Virus record (IMG/VR): IMGVR_UViG_3300030106_004377
Location: 1-26,365 of that record
Source of the DNA: a virus
Length of the DNA stretch: 26,365 bases
Direction: 5' to 3' (one strand)
Shown here: piece after piece, positions 1 to 7,686 of the stretch
Layout of the letters: each line of letters begins with the position of its first letter
How positions within the stretch are numbered: the first letter of the stretch is position 1
The notes under the pieces: generated by a model
What the model was told of the DNA's origin: nothing
Database searches by the model: none
The model's input: only the letters and a program-made list of their open reading frames with translations
Made by a program: the position numbers and the translations under genes

Positions 1-2
1 AA

Positions 3-794
3 AATCTACGTGATTTGCACACTATTCTTGAGTGGAATCTTGAGCATGATATTTACTTTTATCGGCTTTCATCCGATATTATTCCATGGGCGTCTGAATA
101 TGCACTCACAGACATGCCTAATTTCGGCTCTATTCACGCCGCGGCCCTTAAGGCGGGTAACTTTGCCCGTGAGCACGGAATGCGCCTCACATCGCATCCT
201 GGGCCGTTTAACAAACTAGCTTCCCCAAAGGAGCGAGTGTTCCAGCTAACTAAGACTGACTTGTCGGTTCACGGTGATCTGTTTGATCTCATTGGTTTGC
301 CACGCACACCATACGCTAAGTTAAACATTCACGTTGGTGCCGCCTACGGTGACAAGCCTTTTGCTCTAGATAACTTTTGTCGCAACTTTGAGCGGCTTCC
401 TGAAAATGTGCGTACCCGGCTGACTGTTGAGAACGACGATAAAACTTCGTTGTATTCAACACTGGAGTTGTACGAGGGTGTATACAAGCGCATTGGTATT
501 CCGATTGTGTTTGACTACCATCATCACATGCTACACCCCGGTGGTCAGACCGAACAGGAAGCACTTGAGTTGGCTTTGTCAACATGGGGTGATGTCAAGC
601 CTGTTGTGCACTACGCCGAATCACGCTCTATTGAGCATGGTAATCCTAAAATCAAGCCTCAAGCACATTCTGATCTTGTTTACAATACTCTCAATGATTA
701 CGGCAATGAGTTCGATATTATGATTGAGGCGAAGCATAAAGAGCTTGCACTCCTACAGTATCGTGATATATTGAATAAGAGGTCGGTGGCATGA
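3..794 (+). CDS. uvdE: UV damage endonuclease UvdE-like, 5'-truncated by window edge
   Basis: The reading frame is open from base 3, so the true start lies outside the window; the first in-frame TTG (15) is only an internal Leu codon. UvdE enzymes nick DNA 5' of UV photoproducts through a TIM-barrel active site holding divalent metals. Visible family motifs in order are RLSSDIIPW near the visible N-terminus, HPGPF, NIHVGAAYGDK, VENDDK, DYHHHMLHP and VHYAES, which supply the conserved His, Glu and Asp metal ligands. The C-terminal half of the barrel appears complete. The stop codon overlaps the ATG of the next gene (791), suggesting translational coupling. On a phage it would be an alternative excision-repair enzyme, comparable in role to T4 DenV. 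Assignment is by motif recognition; activity is inferred. Confidence 0.9.
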   Translation, partial: NLRDLHTILEWNLEHDIYFYRLSSDIIPWASEYALTDMPNFGSIHAAALKAGNFAREHGMRLTSHPGPFNKLASPKERVFQLTKTDLSVHGDLFDLIGLPRTPYAKLNIHVGAAYGDKPFALDNFCRNFERLPENVRTRLTVENDDKTSLYSTLELYEGVYKRIGIPIVFDYHHHMLHPGGQTEQEALELALSTWGDVKPVVHYAESRSIEHGNPKIKPQAHSDLVYNTLNDYGNEFDIMIEAKHKELALLQYRDILNKRSVA

Positions 795-970
795 TTAAGC
801 AATTTTTGAGAAAAATGAAAGTCAACAAGCTTAGAAAAAAGATTCAAAGCTTACAAACTGAAGCGATGCATTATCAGCGTAATGGCAATCTGCGTATGCT
901 CGGCTTTATCACGTCGGAGATTCAAAAACTGGAAAACAAGCTAATGGATCTGGAAGATGACGAAGATTGA
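791..970 (+). CDS. Small coiled protein, DUF6435/Lacal_2735-like
   Basis: This 59-residue ORF fills the gap between the UvdE and VOC genes. It starts at ATG 791, overlapping the upstream stop by four bases, and ends 14 bases inside the next gene. The sequence is basic at the N-terminus (KKLRKKI-type pattern around residues 12-18) followed by a helical stretch ending in an acidic tail (LEDDED). The layout of a short basic start, a helix containing QRNGNLR and a second helix with EIQKLENKL resembles the small Lacal_2735/DUF6435 family, whose function is unknown. Tight overlaps on both sides and a continuous frame support a real gene. No catalytic motif is visible; it may be a structural or adaptor peptide. 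Confidence 0.65.
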   Translation: MIKQFLRKMKVNKLRKKIQSLQTEAMHYQRNGNLRMLGFITSEIQKLENKLMDLEDDED

Positions 971-1262
971 CCACATTGCCTTGGTGGTTGATGAGCCTAA
1001 ATTGGCCGCTAAGTGGTATGAATTCAATTTTAATGCTGAGTTGTTATATGCTGATGAGACATGGGCTTTTATTGAATTTGAAAATATTAAAATGGCATTT
1101 GTTAAAAAGGGGATGCACCCCGCACATTTTGCTTTTGAGGTTGAAAACTTTGAAGGCATTGAAGGTAAAGTTAAAACACACAGAGACGGCTCCAGATCTG
1201 TGTACAAGAGTGATCCATGGGGCAACATTTACGAGTTAATTAATTATGAATATGAAGAATAA
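957..1262 (+). CDS. VOC-superfamily (glyoxalase/bleomycin-resistance fold) protein
   Basis: A 101-residue single-module VOC protein. It opens with IDHIALVVDEP, the first beta strand with the usual metal-site His, and continues with a helix (KLAAKWYEFNF) and paired strands. It closes with DPWGNIYELINYEYEE, which matches the DPxGNxxEL signature that carries the C-terminal Glu ligand. VOC proteins act as dimers in glyoxalases, dioxygenases and antibiotic-binding proteins, so the substrate cannot be told from the fold. The start overlaps the preceding gene by 14 bases and the end overlaps the exonuclease gene by 17 bases, placing it in one translational block. A host-metabolism or drug-resistance role is possible but unsupported. 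Confidence 0.8.
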   Translation: MTKIDHIALVVDEPKLAAKWYEFNFNAELLYADETWAFIEFENIKMAFVKKGMHPAHFAFEVENFEGIEGKVKTHRDGSRSVYKSDPWGNIYELINYEYEE

Positions 1263-2244
1263 AGAAAACAAAAGGGTACTGATTATTGATGCCCTGAACA
1301 TGTACCTACGCGCCTATATCGTAGATCCAAGCCTGTCTCAGCATGGCCAGCCTATTGGTGGCCTGAAGGGCTCTCTAAAGATTCTGCAAAAGCTTGTGCG
1401 TACTACCAAACCAGACAATATTATCATCGCTTGGGACGGTCCAGACGGCTCACGAAAGCGCAAGACAATGGACAAGAACTATAAGCAGGGTAGAAAGCCC
1501 ATTCGTCTTAATCGTGCCTTCCACAATCTTACTGATGATGAAGAGATTCAAAACAAGATTTGGCAACAAAGCAGGTTGATTGAGTATCTGAACGATATGC
1601 CTATTATTCAAACTATGATTGAGCAGGTTGAGGCTGATGATGTGATTTCTTACGTTTGCAATTTGTCTCACTATGATGGTTGGCAAAAAATTATTGTATC
1701 TAACGACAAGGACTTTATGCAACTTTGCGACGATCAGACAGTTTTGTGGCGTCCAACTAAGGATGAGTTACTCAACACCAACAGAATTGTTGAACAGACT
1801 GGGGTGCACCCAACAAACATGGCCCTTGCAAGGGCGATCATCGGAGATTCTTCTGATAATCTTCCCGGTGTTAAGGGTGTGGGGTTTGGCACTGTTGCAA
1901 AAAGGCTTGAGTTTTTATCTGAAGAGACGACACACACGATTGATGATGTTATTGAACATTGTGAGAAGCAACTGGAAACCAGTAAGCTGAAAGTATACAA
2001 TAATATAATTGACAATAAGGAGCTTATCGAACACAACTACAAGATGATGCAACTATATGCTCCACAGATGTCTGTGCAGTCAAAATTGGTTGTCAAGGGC
2101 TCAATTGAAAATTTTGATTTTTCTTTTAATAAAACTGGCATCTTAAAGATGATGATTGAGGATGGATTTGGTGAGTTAAATTGGGAAGAACTTAAGGTTC
2201 ACTTAAACAAGATTGCTAACGAGAGTGTTGACGTAGCAATCTAA
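1246..2244 (+). CDS. 5'-3' exonuclease / flap endonuclease (FEN-1 family, RNase H-like)
   Basis: A 332-residue nuclease of the PIN/FEN-1 superfamily, comparable in role to T4 RNase H, which removes RNA primers and 5' flaps from lagging-strand DNA. Metal-binding acidic residues appear in the expected order: D15 (LIIDALN), D64 (AWDG), E129/D131/D132 (VEADDV), D154/D156 (SNDKDF) and D201/D204 (GDSSDNLPG). These are followed by the helix-hairpin-helix segment VKGVGFGTVAKR near 209-220. Basic residues 70-88 probably form the arch that threads 5' ends. ATG 1246 overlaps the VOC gene; ATG 1252 is a close alternative. The promoter and helicase gene follow directly, fitting a replication cluster. Family assignment is strong; its exact substrate preference is inferred. 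Confidence 0.9.
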   Translation: MNMKNKENKRVLIIDALNMYLRAYIVDPSLSQHGQPIGGLKGSLKILQKLVRTTKPDNIIIAWDGPDGSRKRKTMDKNYKQGRKPIRLNRAFHNLTDDEEIQNKIWQQSRLIEYLNDMPIIQTMIEQVEADDVISYVCNLSHYDGWQKIIVSNDKDFMQLCDDQTVLWRPTKDELLNTNRIVEQTGVHPTNMALARAIIGDSSDNLPGVKGVGFGTVAKRLEFLSEETTHTIDDVIEHCEKQLETSKLKVYNNIIDNKELIEHNYKMMQLYAPQMSVQSKLVVKGSIENFDFSFNKTGILKMMIEDGFGELNWEELKVHLNKIANESVDVAI

Positions 2245-2247
2245 TTA

Positions 2248-2285
2248 ATAACATTTAACCTTGACTTTACGTCAAGAAATGTTAT
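2248..2285. promoter_or_regulatory. Long inverted repeat overlying the helicase promoter
   Basis: Left arm ATAACATTT (2248-2256) plus CTTGAC (2260-2265) pairs with GTCAAG (2271-2276) plus AAATGTTAT (2277-2285). Fifteen base pairs are possible, with a three-base bulge (2257-2259) and a five-base loop. The dyad covers the -35 box and part of the -10 box of the promoter here, so it could be an operator. As RNA it would form a hairpin at the end of the exonuclease transcript, but no T-run follows. Confidence 0.55.
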
Positions 2286-2288
2286 AAT
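2261..2288 (+). promoter_or_regulatory. Sigma-70-like promoter upstream of the helicase gene
   Basis: TTGACT (2261-2266), a 16-base spacer and TATAAT (2283-2288). Predicted initiation near 2295 gives a leader of about 15 bases containing GAGAGG just before ATG 2310. It lies in the only gap between the exonuclease and helicase genes. Confidence 0.75.
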
Positions 2289-2309
2289 TACTGACACATT
2301 GAGAGGCAC

Positions 2310-3689
2310 ATGCTGACAGAAAAAAATGACTTTAGTAGATACGGCAAAGCCTTTCAAGAAGGACTCGTTCAACTCATATTAGAAGATAGGGCATTTGCCG
2401 ATCAAATTACCGAAGTACTAGACATTAATTTTCTAGAGCTTGAGTACTTGAGAGTCTTTGTCAGCAAGTTAATGAGATACCGACATAAGTATGGCAACCA
2501 TCCTTCAAGCCAAGCCTTGTTGACTATTTTTAAGACTGAGGATATAGGAGACGAGGTAGCCGAAAAGCAGCTATTTGAATTCTGCAATCGCATTGAAGTG
2601 AATGAGATCACTGACGGCGAATACATTAAAGAAGTGTCTCTTGAATTTTGCCGTAAACAAAAGCTTAAAGAAGCTATGATGGAGTCTGTTAACTTGCTAC
2701 AGGCATGCTCATTTGATGAGATCTCTAAAGTTATTAATGATGCTTTGAAGCTAGGCTCTGATAACAATTTCGGCTATGACTATCTCGCAGATTTTGAACA
2801 GAGATTTGTTCCCAAATTCAGAAACCCCGTCACTACTGGTTGGAATGAGATTGACACCATTTCAAGCGGTGGGCTAGGCAAGAGCGAGTTGGGTGTTGTA
2901 ATTGCTCCGACTGGCGCTGGTAAGTCGATGGTACTGGTTCACTTGGGGGCACAAGCCGTTAAAGAAGCAAAGACTGTGATCCACTACACCTTAGAGTTGC
3001 AGGATACGGTGGTTGCGTCAAGGTATGATAGTTGTATTACCGGATATCCACTTTCAGATTTGAAAAGCTTCAAAGATGAGATTTATGATGTTGTCAAGGA
3101 TATTGATGGTAAGCTCATCGTTAAAGAATATCCTACAAAATCTGCATCTACAAACACTATCAAGACACATCTTTCAAAGTTAGTTAAAAGAGGTATAAAG
3201 CCCGGACTCATAGTCGTTGACTATGCTGATTTGCTTAAACCTGTAGTAGTACGCAAAGAAAAACGCAATGAGCTAGAGTCTATCTATGAAGAATTAAGGG
3301 CAATATCTCAAGAGTTTGAGTGTCCGGTCTGGACGGCTTCCCAGACCAACCGATCTGGTCTTAACGCCGAGGTGATCACGATGGAACAGATTTCTGAAGC
3401 ATTTAATAAATGTTTTGTTGCAGATTTTATTTGCACTATATCGCGTACCATAGAGGATAAGCAAAAAAATCAGGGAAAAATGTTCATCGCAAAGAATAGA
3501 AACGGTCCTGACGGTATTATTTATGATATATTCATGGATACTTCTAATGTCTGCATTAAGATGCTTCCAAAAATATCACCAACCCAAACAAATAGCACAT
3601 TACCGATGAACCCATTGCCGGTGACTGCTAAAGAGCAGAGAAATATACTGCAAAATCGTTATGAAAAATTTAAAATTAAAAGGAAATAA
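2310..3689 (+). CDS. DnaB-family replicative DNA helicase
   Basis: A 459-residue RecA-fold helicase like T4 gp41, DnaB superfamily IV, expected to form a hexamer that unwinds DNA at the fork using NTP. The N-terminal 170 residues are helical and would form the collar and primase-contact region. Walker A is APTGAGKS at 199-206 and Walker B is LIVVDYADLL at 300-309, with D304 as the metal-coordinating Asp. SQTNRSG downstream matches the DnaB H3/sensor region, and KNRNGPDG resembles the KNRxG arginine-finger loop. The start ATG 2310 follows GAGAGG and its own promoter. The ribonucleotide reductase gene follows six bases later. No primase or helicase loader is visible in the window. Confidence 0.93.
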   Translation: MLTEKNDFSRYGKAFQEGLVQLILEDRAFADQITEVLDINFLELEYLRVFVSKLMRYRHKYGNHPSSQALLTIFKTEDIGDEVAEKQLFEFCNRIEVNEITDGEYIKEVSLEFCRKQKLKEAMMESVNLLQACSFDEISKVINDALKLGSDNNFGYDYLADFEQRFVPKFRNPVTTGWNEIDTISSGGLGKSELGVVIAPTGAGKSMVLVHLGAQAVKEAKTVIHYTLELQDTVVASRYDSCITGYPLSDLKSFKDEIYDVVKDIDGKLIVKEYPTKSASTNTIKTHLSKLVKRGIKPGLIVVDYADLLKPVVVRKEKRNELESIYEELRAISQEFECPVWTASQTNRSGLNAEVITMEQISEAFNKCFVADFICTISRTIEDKQKNQGKMFIAKNRNGPDGIIYDIFMDTSNVCIKMLPKISPTQTNSTLPMNPLPVTAKEQRNILQNRYEKFKIKRK

Positions 3690-3695
3690 AAAATA

Positions 3696-5660
3696 ATGAG
3701 AACAATTGACAACATCAGAAAATTTAAGCTGTCCGACACCTTTATCGACCAATACAAAGACCAAGAAGTTCCATGGGGACCACTTGGTTATGTTACTTTT
3801 AAGAGAACGTATTCGCGTCGTTTGAGTGAATTTGATCCCTCTGCTGATGGCACTGAGGAGTGGTTTCATACTTGCCGCCGTGTTATTGAGGGTATGTTTA
3901 ACGTGCAAAAGCAGCATGTTTTTCAGCTTGGTCTTGAGTGGAATGATAGCAAGGCACAAAAGACTGCTAAAGATGCGTATGATAGACTGTTTAACCTTAA
4001 GTGGACCCCGCCGGGCCGCGGCCTTTGGATGATGGGCACCAAATTTATTGAAGAGCGCACGGCTGCTGGATTGTTTAACTGTGCATTTCGTTCAACTAAA
4101 GAGTTGTCAACAAAGGGTGGTTATCTCTTTGCTTGGATTATGGACGCTTTGATGGTCGGCATTGGTGTTGGATTTGACACTCTTGGTGCTGAGACAGTGA
4201 CAATTCAAGAACCGCAGTTTACTAATGAAGTTCACTTTGTGGCTGATAGTAGAGAGGGCTGGGTTGAATCTGTTAAAATTCTTCTTGATGGCTACTTTTT
4301 TGGAAATCAAGTCCCTAAGTTTGATTACTCTTGTATTCGTGGCTATGGTGCTCCTATAAGGGGCTTTGGAGGCACATCTTCCGGTCCCGATCCACTTATT
4401 GAGCTGCATCAAAATCTTAAAGAGTTGTATGACAGTCGCATCGGACAAAAAATTACCTCTGTTGATATTGTTGACACTGAGAACCTTATCGGGCGCTGTG
4501 TTGTATCTGGGAACGTTCGCAGATCCGCTGCACTTGCTATGGGCTCTCATGACGACACTCATTATCTTGAGATGAAAAATGATCAAGAGAAGTTATACCA
4601 CCATCGATGGGGTTCTAACAACTCTTTCCACGCTCTGGTAGGGATGGATTACACTTGGCACGCAACCCAGTCACAAAAAAATGGTGAACCCGGCTATATT
4701 TGGCTAGACAACGCGCGCACCCGCGGTCGTATGGCAGACGAACCTAGAGATGATGATAAGAGTGTGATGGGTTTCAACCCGTGCGTTGAACAACAGCTTG
4801 AAGACGCTGAATTGTGCTGTCTTGTTGAGACATTTCCTGCCAAACACGAGACGTACGAAGACTATCTTAAGACTTTAAAGATCGCTTACTTGTATGGCAA
4901 GACTGTGACACTTTCTAATACGCATTGGCCAGAAACTAACGCCAAGATGCTTAAGAATCGACGCATCGGCCTCTCACAATCAGGTGTTGTGCAAGCATTC
5001 AACAAGCACGGTCGTAGAGAGATTTTGAATTGGTGTGATAACGCATATGAGCACGTTAAAGGTTTGGATGAGGATTATTCCGATTGGCTTTGTATTCCTA
5101 AGTCTGTGCGTATGACTTCAATTAAGCCCTCTGGGACGGTATCATTGTTAAATGGCTCAACTCCCGGTATCCACTTCCCAGAAGATGAATACTATATTAG
5201 AAGAATTAGATTCTCCAAAGACAGTAAAATGATTGACACTTTGAGAGATGCAGGTTATAATATTGAGGATGATAAGTATACTCCTAATACTGTGTGCGTT
5301 GAGTTCCCGGTCAAAGAACCATACTTCCTCAAAGGGAAGAAGGAAATAAGTATGTGGGAACAACTAGAGATCGCTGCACAATACCAACACTACTGGGCAG
5401 ACAATTCAGTATCTGTCACTGTTACATTTAAGCCTGATGAGGCTGATCAAATTAAAGATGCACTTGAGATGTATGAAACACGCTTGAAAGCTGTGTCATT
5501 TTTGAAGTATGAAGAGACAGGCTATGAGCAAGCACCGTATGAGCCGATTACTGAAGAGAAGTACAACGAATTATCAGCCAAAATTACTCCAATTACGAGA
5601 TTTGATGCTGAGGGTGGCTCTGGTACCAAATTCTGCGATGGCGAGTCTTGCACAATTTAG
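3696..5660 (+). CDS. nrdJ: Class II (adenosylcobalamin-dependent) ribonucleoside reductase
   Basis: A 654-residue reductase close in layout to the monomeric Lactobacillus leichmannii enzyme, which reduces ribonucleoside triphosphates using a B12-generated thiyl radical. Visible active-site residues are C129 (FNCAF) and C374 as the reducible pair, NPCVE at 361-365 with C363 as the likely radical Cys and E365 as the catalytic acid, and a C-terminal shuttle pair C647/C652 (CDGESC). The C-x4-C tail matches the leichmannii type. No small radical subunit (NrdB) or activase (NrdG) gene is nearby, as expected for class II. AAAGGAA precedes ATG 3696. A thioredoxin-like gene at 16007 may re-reduce the tail cysteines. 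The enzyme would need cobalamin from the host. The 3' half also carries a consensus promoter (5233-5261). Confidence 0.92.
   Translation: MRTIDNIRKFKLSDTFIDQYKDQEVPWGPLGYVTFKRTYSRRLSEFDPSADGTEEWFHTCRRVIEGMFNVQKQHVFQLGLEWNDSKAQKTAKDAYDRLFNLKWTPPGRGLWMMGTKFIEERTAAGLFNCAFRSTKELSTKGGYLFAWIMDALMVGIGVGFDTLGAETVTIQEPQFTNEVHFVADSREGWVESVKILLDGYFFGNQVPKFDYSCIRGYGAPIRGFGGTSSGPDPLIELHQNLKELYDSRIGQKITSVDIVDTENLIGRCVVSGNVRRSAALAMGSHDDTHYLEMKNDQEKLYHHRWGSNNSFHALVGMDYTWHATQSQKNGEPGYIWLDNARTRGRMADEPRDDDKSVMGFNPCVEQQLEDAELCCLVETFPAKHETYEDYLKTLKIAYLYGKTVTLSNTHWPETNAKMLKNRRIGLSQSGVVQAFNKHGRREILNWCDNAYEHVKGLDEDYSDWLCIPKSVRMTSIKPSGTVSLLNGSTPGIHFPEDEYYIRRIRFSKDSKMIDTLRDAGYNIEDDKYTPNTVCVEFPVKEPYFLKGKKEISMWEQLEIAAQYQHYWADNSVSVTVTFKPDEADQIKDALEMYETRLKAVSFLKYEETGYEQAPYEPITEEKYNELSAKITPITRFDAEGGSGTKFCDGESCTI
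5233..5261 (+). promoter_or_regulatory. Perfect-consensus sigma-70 promoter inside the RNR gene
   Basis: TTGACA (5233-5238), a 17-base spacer and TATAAT (5256-5261), all inside the RNR coding sequence about 0.4 kb upstream of the Cys-rich protein and 0.63 kb upstream of GroES. All twelve consensus bases match. It would give independent transcription of the Cys-rich protein, groES and amidase genes. Activity is inferred. Confidence 0.6.
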
Positions 5661-5668
5661 GAGGAAAA

Positions 5669-5902
5669 TTGAAGAATTTTAATCACTTACTAGAAAAACG
5701 CGAACTACTTATTAATTGTAAGCTAAGAGACACAGAACAGTGCCAATGGCGTCCTACCGGCAACATTAAAGCGACTTCGGGAGATAATGTATGTGTCTCG
5801 TTAGTTTGCGAAAAATGTGACTCTAGAACTAATGTGTTTTTGAATGAAAACAGTTATAAAAACCACGAGAAAATTTTACTAAAGGAGATAGCACGTGTTT
5901 AA
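5669..5902 (+). CDS. Small Cys-containing hypothetical protein (possible zinc site)
   Basis: A 77-residue ORF with an unusual TTG start at 5669, chosen because AGGAGG (5659-5664) lies four bases upstream; the in-frame ATG at 5648 sits inside the RNR gene with no ribosome site. Cysteines are spaced as CQW, then CVSLVCEKC, which could bind zinc in the second half, though the arrangement is not a textbook ribbon. The C-terminus is rich in Lys and Glu and overlaps the GroES start by eight bases, suggesting coupled translation. I do not recognise a family. A DNA- or RNA-binding role would be a guess. Confidence 0.7.
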   Translation: MKNFNHLLEKRELLINCKLRDTEQCQWRPTGNIKATSGDNVCVSLVCEKCDSRTNVFLNENSYKNHEKILLKEIARV

Positions 5903-6167
5903 ACCAGTCAACCGACATGTTCTTATTAAAAATAGAGCACCTAAGAACGATAAGGAGACCCCGATGGGTATCTTACTACCAGAGGATTTCAACCCTACGG
6001 AAGAAAGATATATCTGCAGCCACGTTATAGATTGGGCCGAAGATATTAGATTTAAGCTCAGAGAAGGTAGCAAAGTTATTGTTGATAGCAGCATGATTGA
6101 AGAAATTACTGTAGATAATACGACATATTCGATTATACAAGATAATTATATAGTAGGCATTATATAA
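5895..6167 (+). CDS. groES: Co-chaperonin GroES-like protein
   Basis: A 90-residue protein of the GroES/gp31 fold, expected to form a seven-fold lid on GroEL. It starts at GTG 5895 with AAGGAG at 5882-5887, seven bases upstream. The N-terminus MFKPVNRHVLIK is the first core strand. Residues 16-33 form the mobile loop, with GILLP (25-29) matching the hydrophobic IVL tripeptide that docks on the GroEL apical domain. KVIVDS and the final strand DNYIVGII fit the end of the barrel. Length is close to bacterial GroES (about 97). Its likely partner is the GroEL encoded 14 kb downstream, not adjacent as in bacterial groESL operons. T4-like phages use such a lid with host GroEL; here a phage GroEL is also present. 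Confidence 0.87.
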   Translation: MFKPVNRHVLIKNRAPKNDKETPMGILLPEDFNPTEERYICSHVIDWAEDIRFKLREGSKVIVDSSMIEEITVDNTTYSIIQDNYIVGII

Positions 6168-6182
6168 CAGGACACATAATGA

Positions 6183-7088
6183 ATGGACAAGAATTTTTAC
6201 AACGAAGCTTCGGCTTCTAAGTTGGGTTGGGATCCATCATGGTTTGGTGAGAAGTTTTTTGACGACAAACTAACGCGAGCCATAAAGATTTTTCAACGTG
6301 CGCTCGGACTAGTCGCTGACGGTCTGTGCGGCCCTGCCACCTTTAGAAGACTTTGGACTAAGCGACAGGAGAACATCGACGATCATACGCCTGAGTTTGC
6401 CCAATATTCAAATTACATTGTCTTTAACGGCAATTTTACTCAGATTAATTGGGATAAGGTTGTGTTATGGTCTGAGCCTAGCGGTCTTAAAGCGAAGAAG
6501 GGCACCTACTACGACTATACTGGTAGGCCCAAGAGAAAAATTCGTTATTTCGTTAATCACTGGGACGTTTGTTTAAGCTCAAAGTCTTGCCAGAGAGTTT
6601 TAGACAAGCGCGGTATCTCCGTGCACTTTTTGATTGACAACGACGGAACAATTTATCAGACCCTTGACCTGCAGCACGCAGCTTGGCATGCTGGCTCTGA
6701 GAGAACTAACAGGCCATCTATTGGTGTTGAGATAACGAATGCTTACTACCCTAAATATCAAAATTGGTATATTAAAAATGGATTTGGCGAGCGTCCAATC
6801 ATTGAAAAGGCGTTTGTGAATGGTAATGAGTTGGGTCCATTCACCGGCTTTTACCCAAAACAACTTGAGGCTTTAAAAGCATTGTGGAAAGCAATCCATG
6901 AGGCCACTGACATTCCTTATGAAACTCCCGTGAACCAGTTTGGAAAAACTTCAAACTACTATCAACAGCATGTTGCTTATGGAAAGTTTAAAGGCTTTGT
7001 TAGCCACTATCATGTCAGCAAAAGAAAGATTGATTGCGCTGGATTAGACATCAAGAGCATGCTTGATGAAGTGAAGGAAGAACAATGA
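6183..7088 (+). CDS. N-acetylmuramoyl-L-alanine amidase with peptidoglycan-binding domain (endolysin)
   Basis: A 301-residue lytic enzyme. Residues about 25-60 form a PG_binding_1 module (RAIKIFQRALGLVADGLCGPAT pattern, in part). Residues about 115-290 form an Amidase_2 (T7 lysozyme-like) domain that cuts the amide bond between MurNAc and L-Ala. Probable zinc ligands are H126 (NHWD), H277 and C285; the last two are eight residues apart, as H122 and C130 are in T7 lysozyme. HAAWHAG and SIGVEI are further family motifs. No signal peptide or transmembrane segment is seen, so export would need a holin not visible here. ATG 6183 follows AGGA; the nearby ATG 6179 is out of frame. The protease gene begins three bases after the stop. 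Confidence 0.92.
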   Translation: MDKNFYNEASASKLGWDPSWFGEKFFDDKLTRAIKIFQRALGLVADGLCGPATFRRLWTKRQENIDDHTPEFAQYSNYIVFNGNFTQINWDKVVLWSEPSGLKAKKGTYYDYTGRPKRKIRYFVNHWDVCLSSKSCQRVLDKRGISVHFLIDNDGTIYQTLDLQHAAWHAGSERTNRPSIGVEITNAYYPKYQNWYIKNGFGERPIIEKAFVNGNELGPFTGFYPKQLEALKALWKAIHEATDIPYETPVNQFGKTSNYYQQHVAYGKFKGFVSHYHVSKRKIDCAGLDIKSMLDEVKEEQ

Positions 7089-7091
7089 TTC

Positions 7092-7625
7092 ATGTTATTT
7101 TTGTTCCTATTCATGTTTGGTTTTCAAGTTAATCATGCTGTTGTCGACAATTGCCCATACGAACAATTTTATAAGATTGGTAAATCGCAACGTCAGCCGG
7201 TTCAGAAATATACATGGACCGGCCCACCTGATGTAAGAGTCTGTGAGAATACTGGTGCATCACTTTTAAGGGTCAGAAATGCATTGAAATATTGGGAGCG
7301 CTTAGGTTATGAGTTTGGTGATGTTTATCTTGACCGGCTCTCTTATTGTATGAACCCAAAAGATCAAGAGATCGCGATTGTACTGCCATCAGATGGAGCG
7401 GTCGGTGACAAGATGGCAGCAACTAGAGTTTATTCTAGTCGCCTAACTGGTGAAATTTTAAAAGCTAAAATTTTTGTTCTTCCTAAAACGGTAAACAAAG
7501 AAAGACTTTTAGAGCACGAGATTGGGCATGCTTTGGGTTGGAGTCATTATAATAGTAGGGGTCATATCATGCATCCTAATTGGTGGCTTGGCGGGTTTAA
7601 CTCTTATGGGTTGCGCAAAAACTAA
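7092..7625 (+). CDS. Matrixin-type (metzincin) zinc metalloprotease with N-terminal export signal
   Basis: A 177-residue protein. The first 18 residues (MLFLFLFMFGFQVNHAVV) are strongly hydrophobic and look like a signal peptide or anchor, though without a basic start. The catalytic metzincin motif HEIGHALGWSH gives zinc ligands H142, H146 and H152 and catalytic E143. HIMHP with M160 supplies the Met-turn, as in matrixins. The mature domain would be about 155 residues, compact for the family. It lies three bases after the amidase gene, implying a shared role at the cell envelope during lysis or entry, which is inference. A phage-structure-processing role is also possible. A promoter for the next transcript starts right after its stop. 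Confidence 0.87.
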   Translation: MLFLFLFMFGFQVNHAVVDNCPYEQFYKIGKSQRQPVQKYTWTGPPDVRVCENTGASLLRVRNALKYWERLGYEFGDVYLDRLSYCMNPKDQEIAIVLPSDGAVGDKMAATRVYSSRLTGEILKAKIFVLPKTVNKERLLEHEIGHALGWSHYNSRGHIMHPNWWLGGFNSYGLRKN

Positions 7626-7654
7626 TTGACAAGTTAGGTAAGATATTGTATACT
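7626..7654 (+). promoter_or_regulatory. Sigma-70-like promoter
   Basis: TTGACA (7626-7631), a 17-base spacer and TATACT (7649-7654) in the gap before TTG 7687. It would drive 7687-9392 and perhaps dnaE. Confidence 0.75.
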
Positions 7655-7686
7655 ATACCAAACTTTATAAATTTTAGAAGGCAACA

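Noticed and set aside
5648-5669. Upstream ATG of the Cys-rich protein
   Set aside because: It lies inside the RNR gene without a ribosome site, while TTG 5669 follows AGGAGG.
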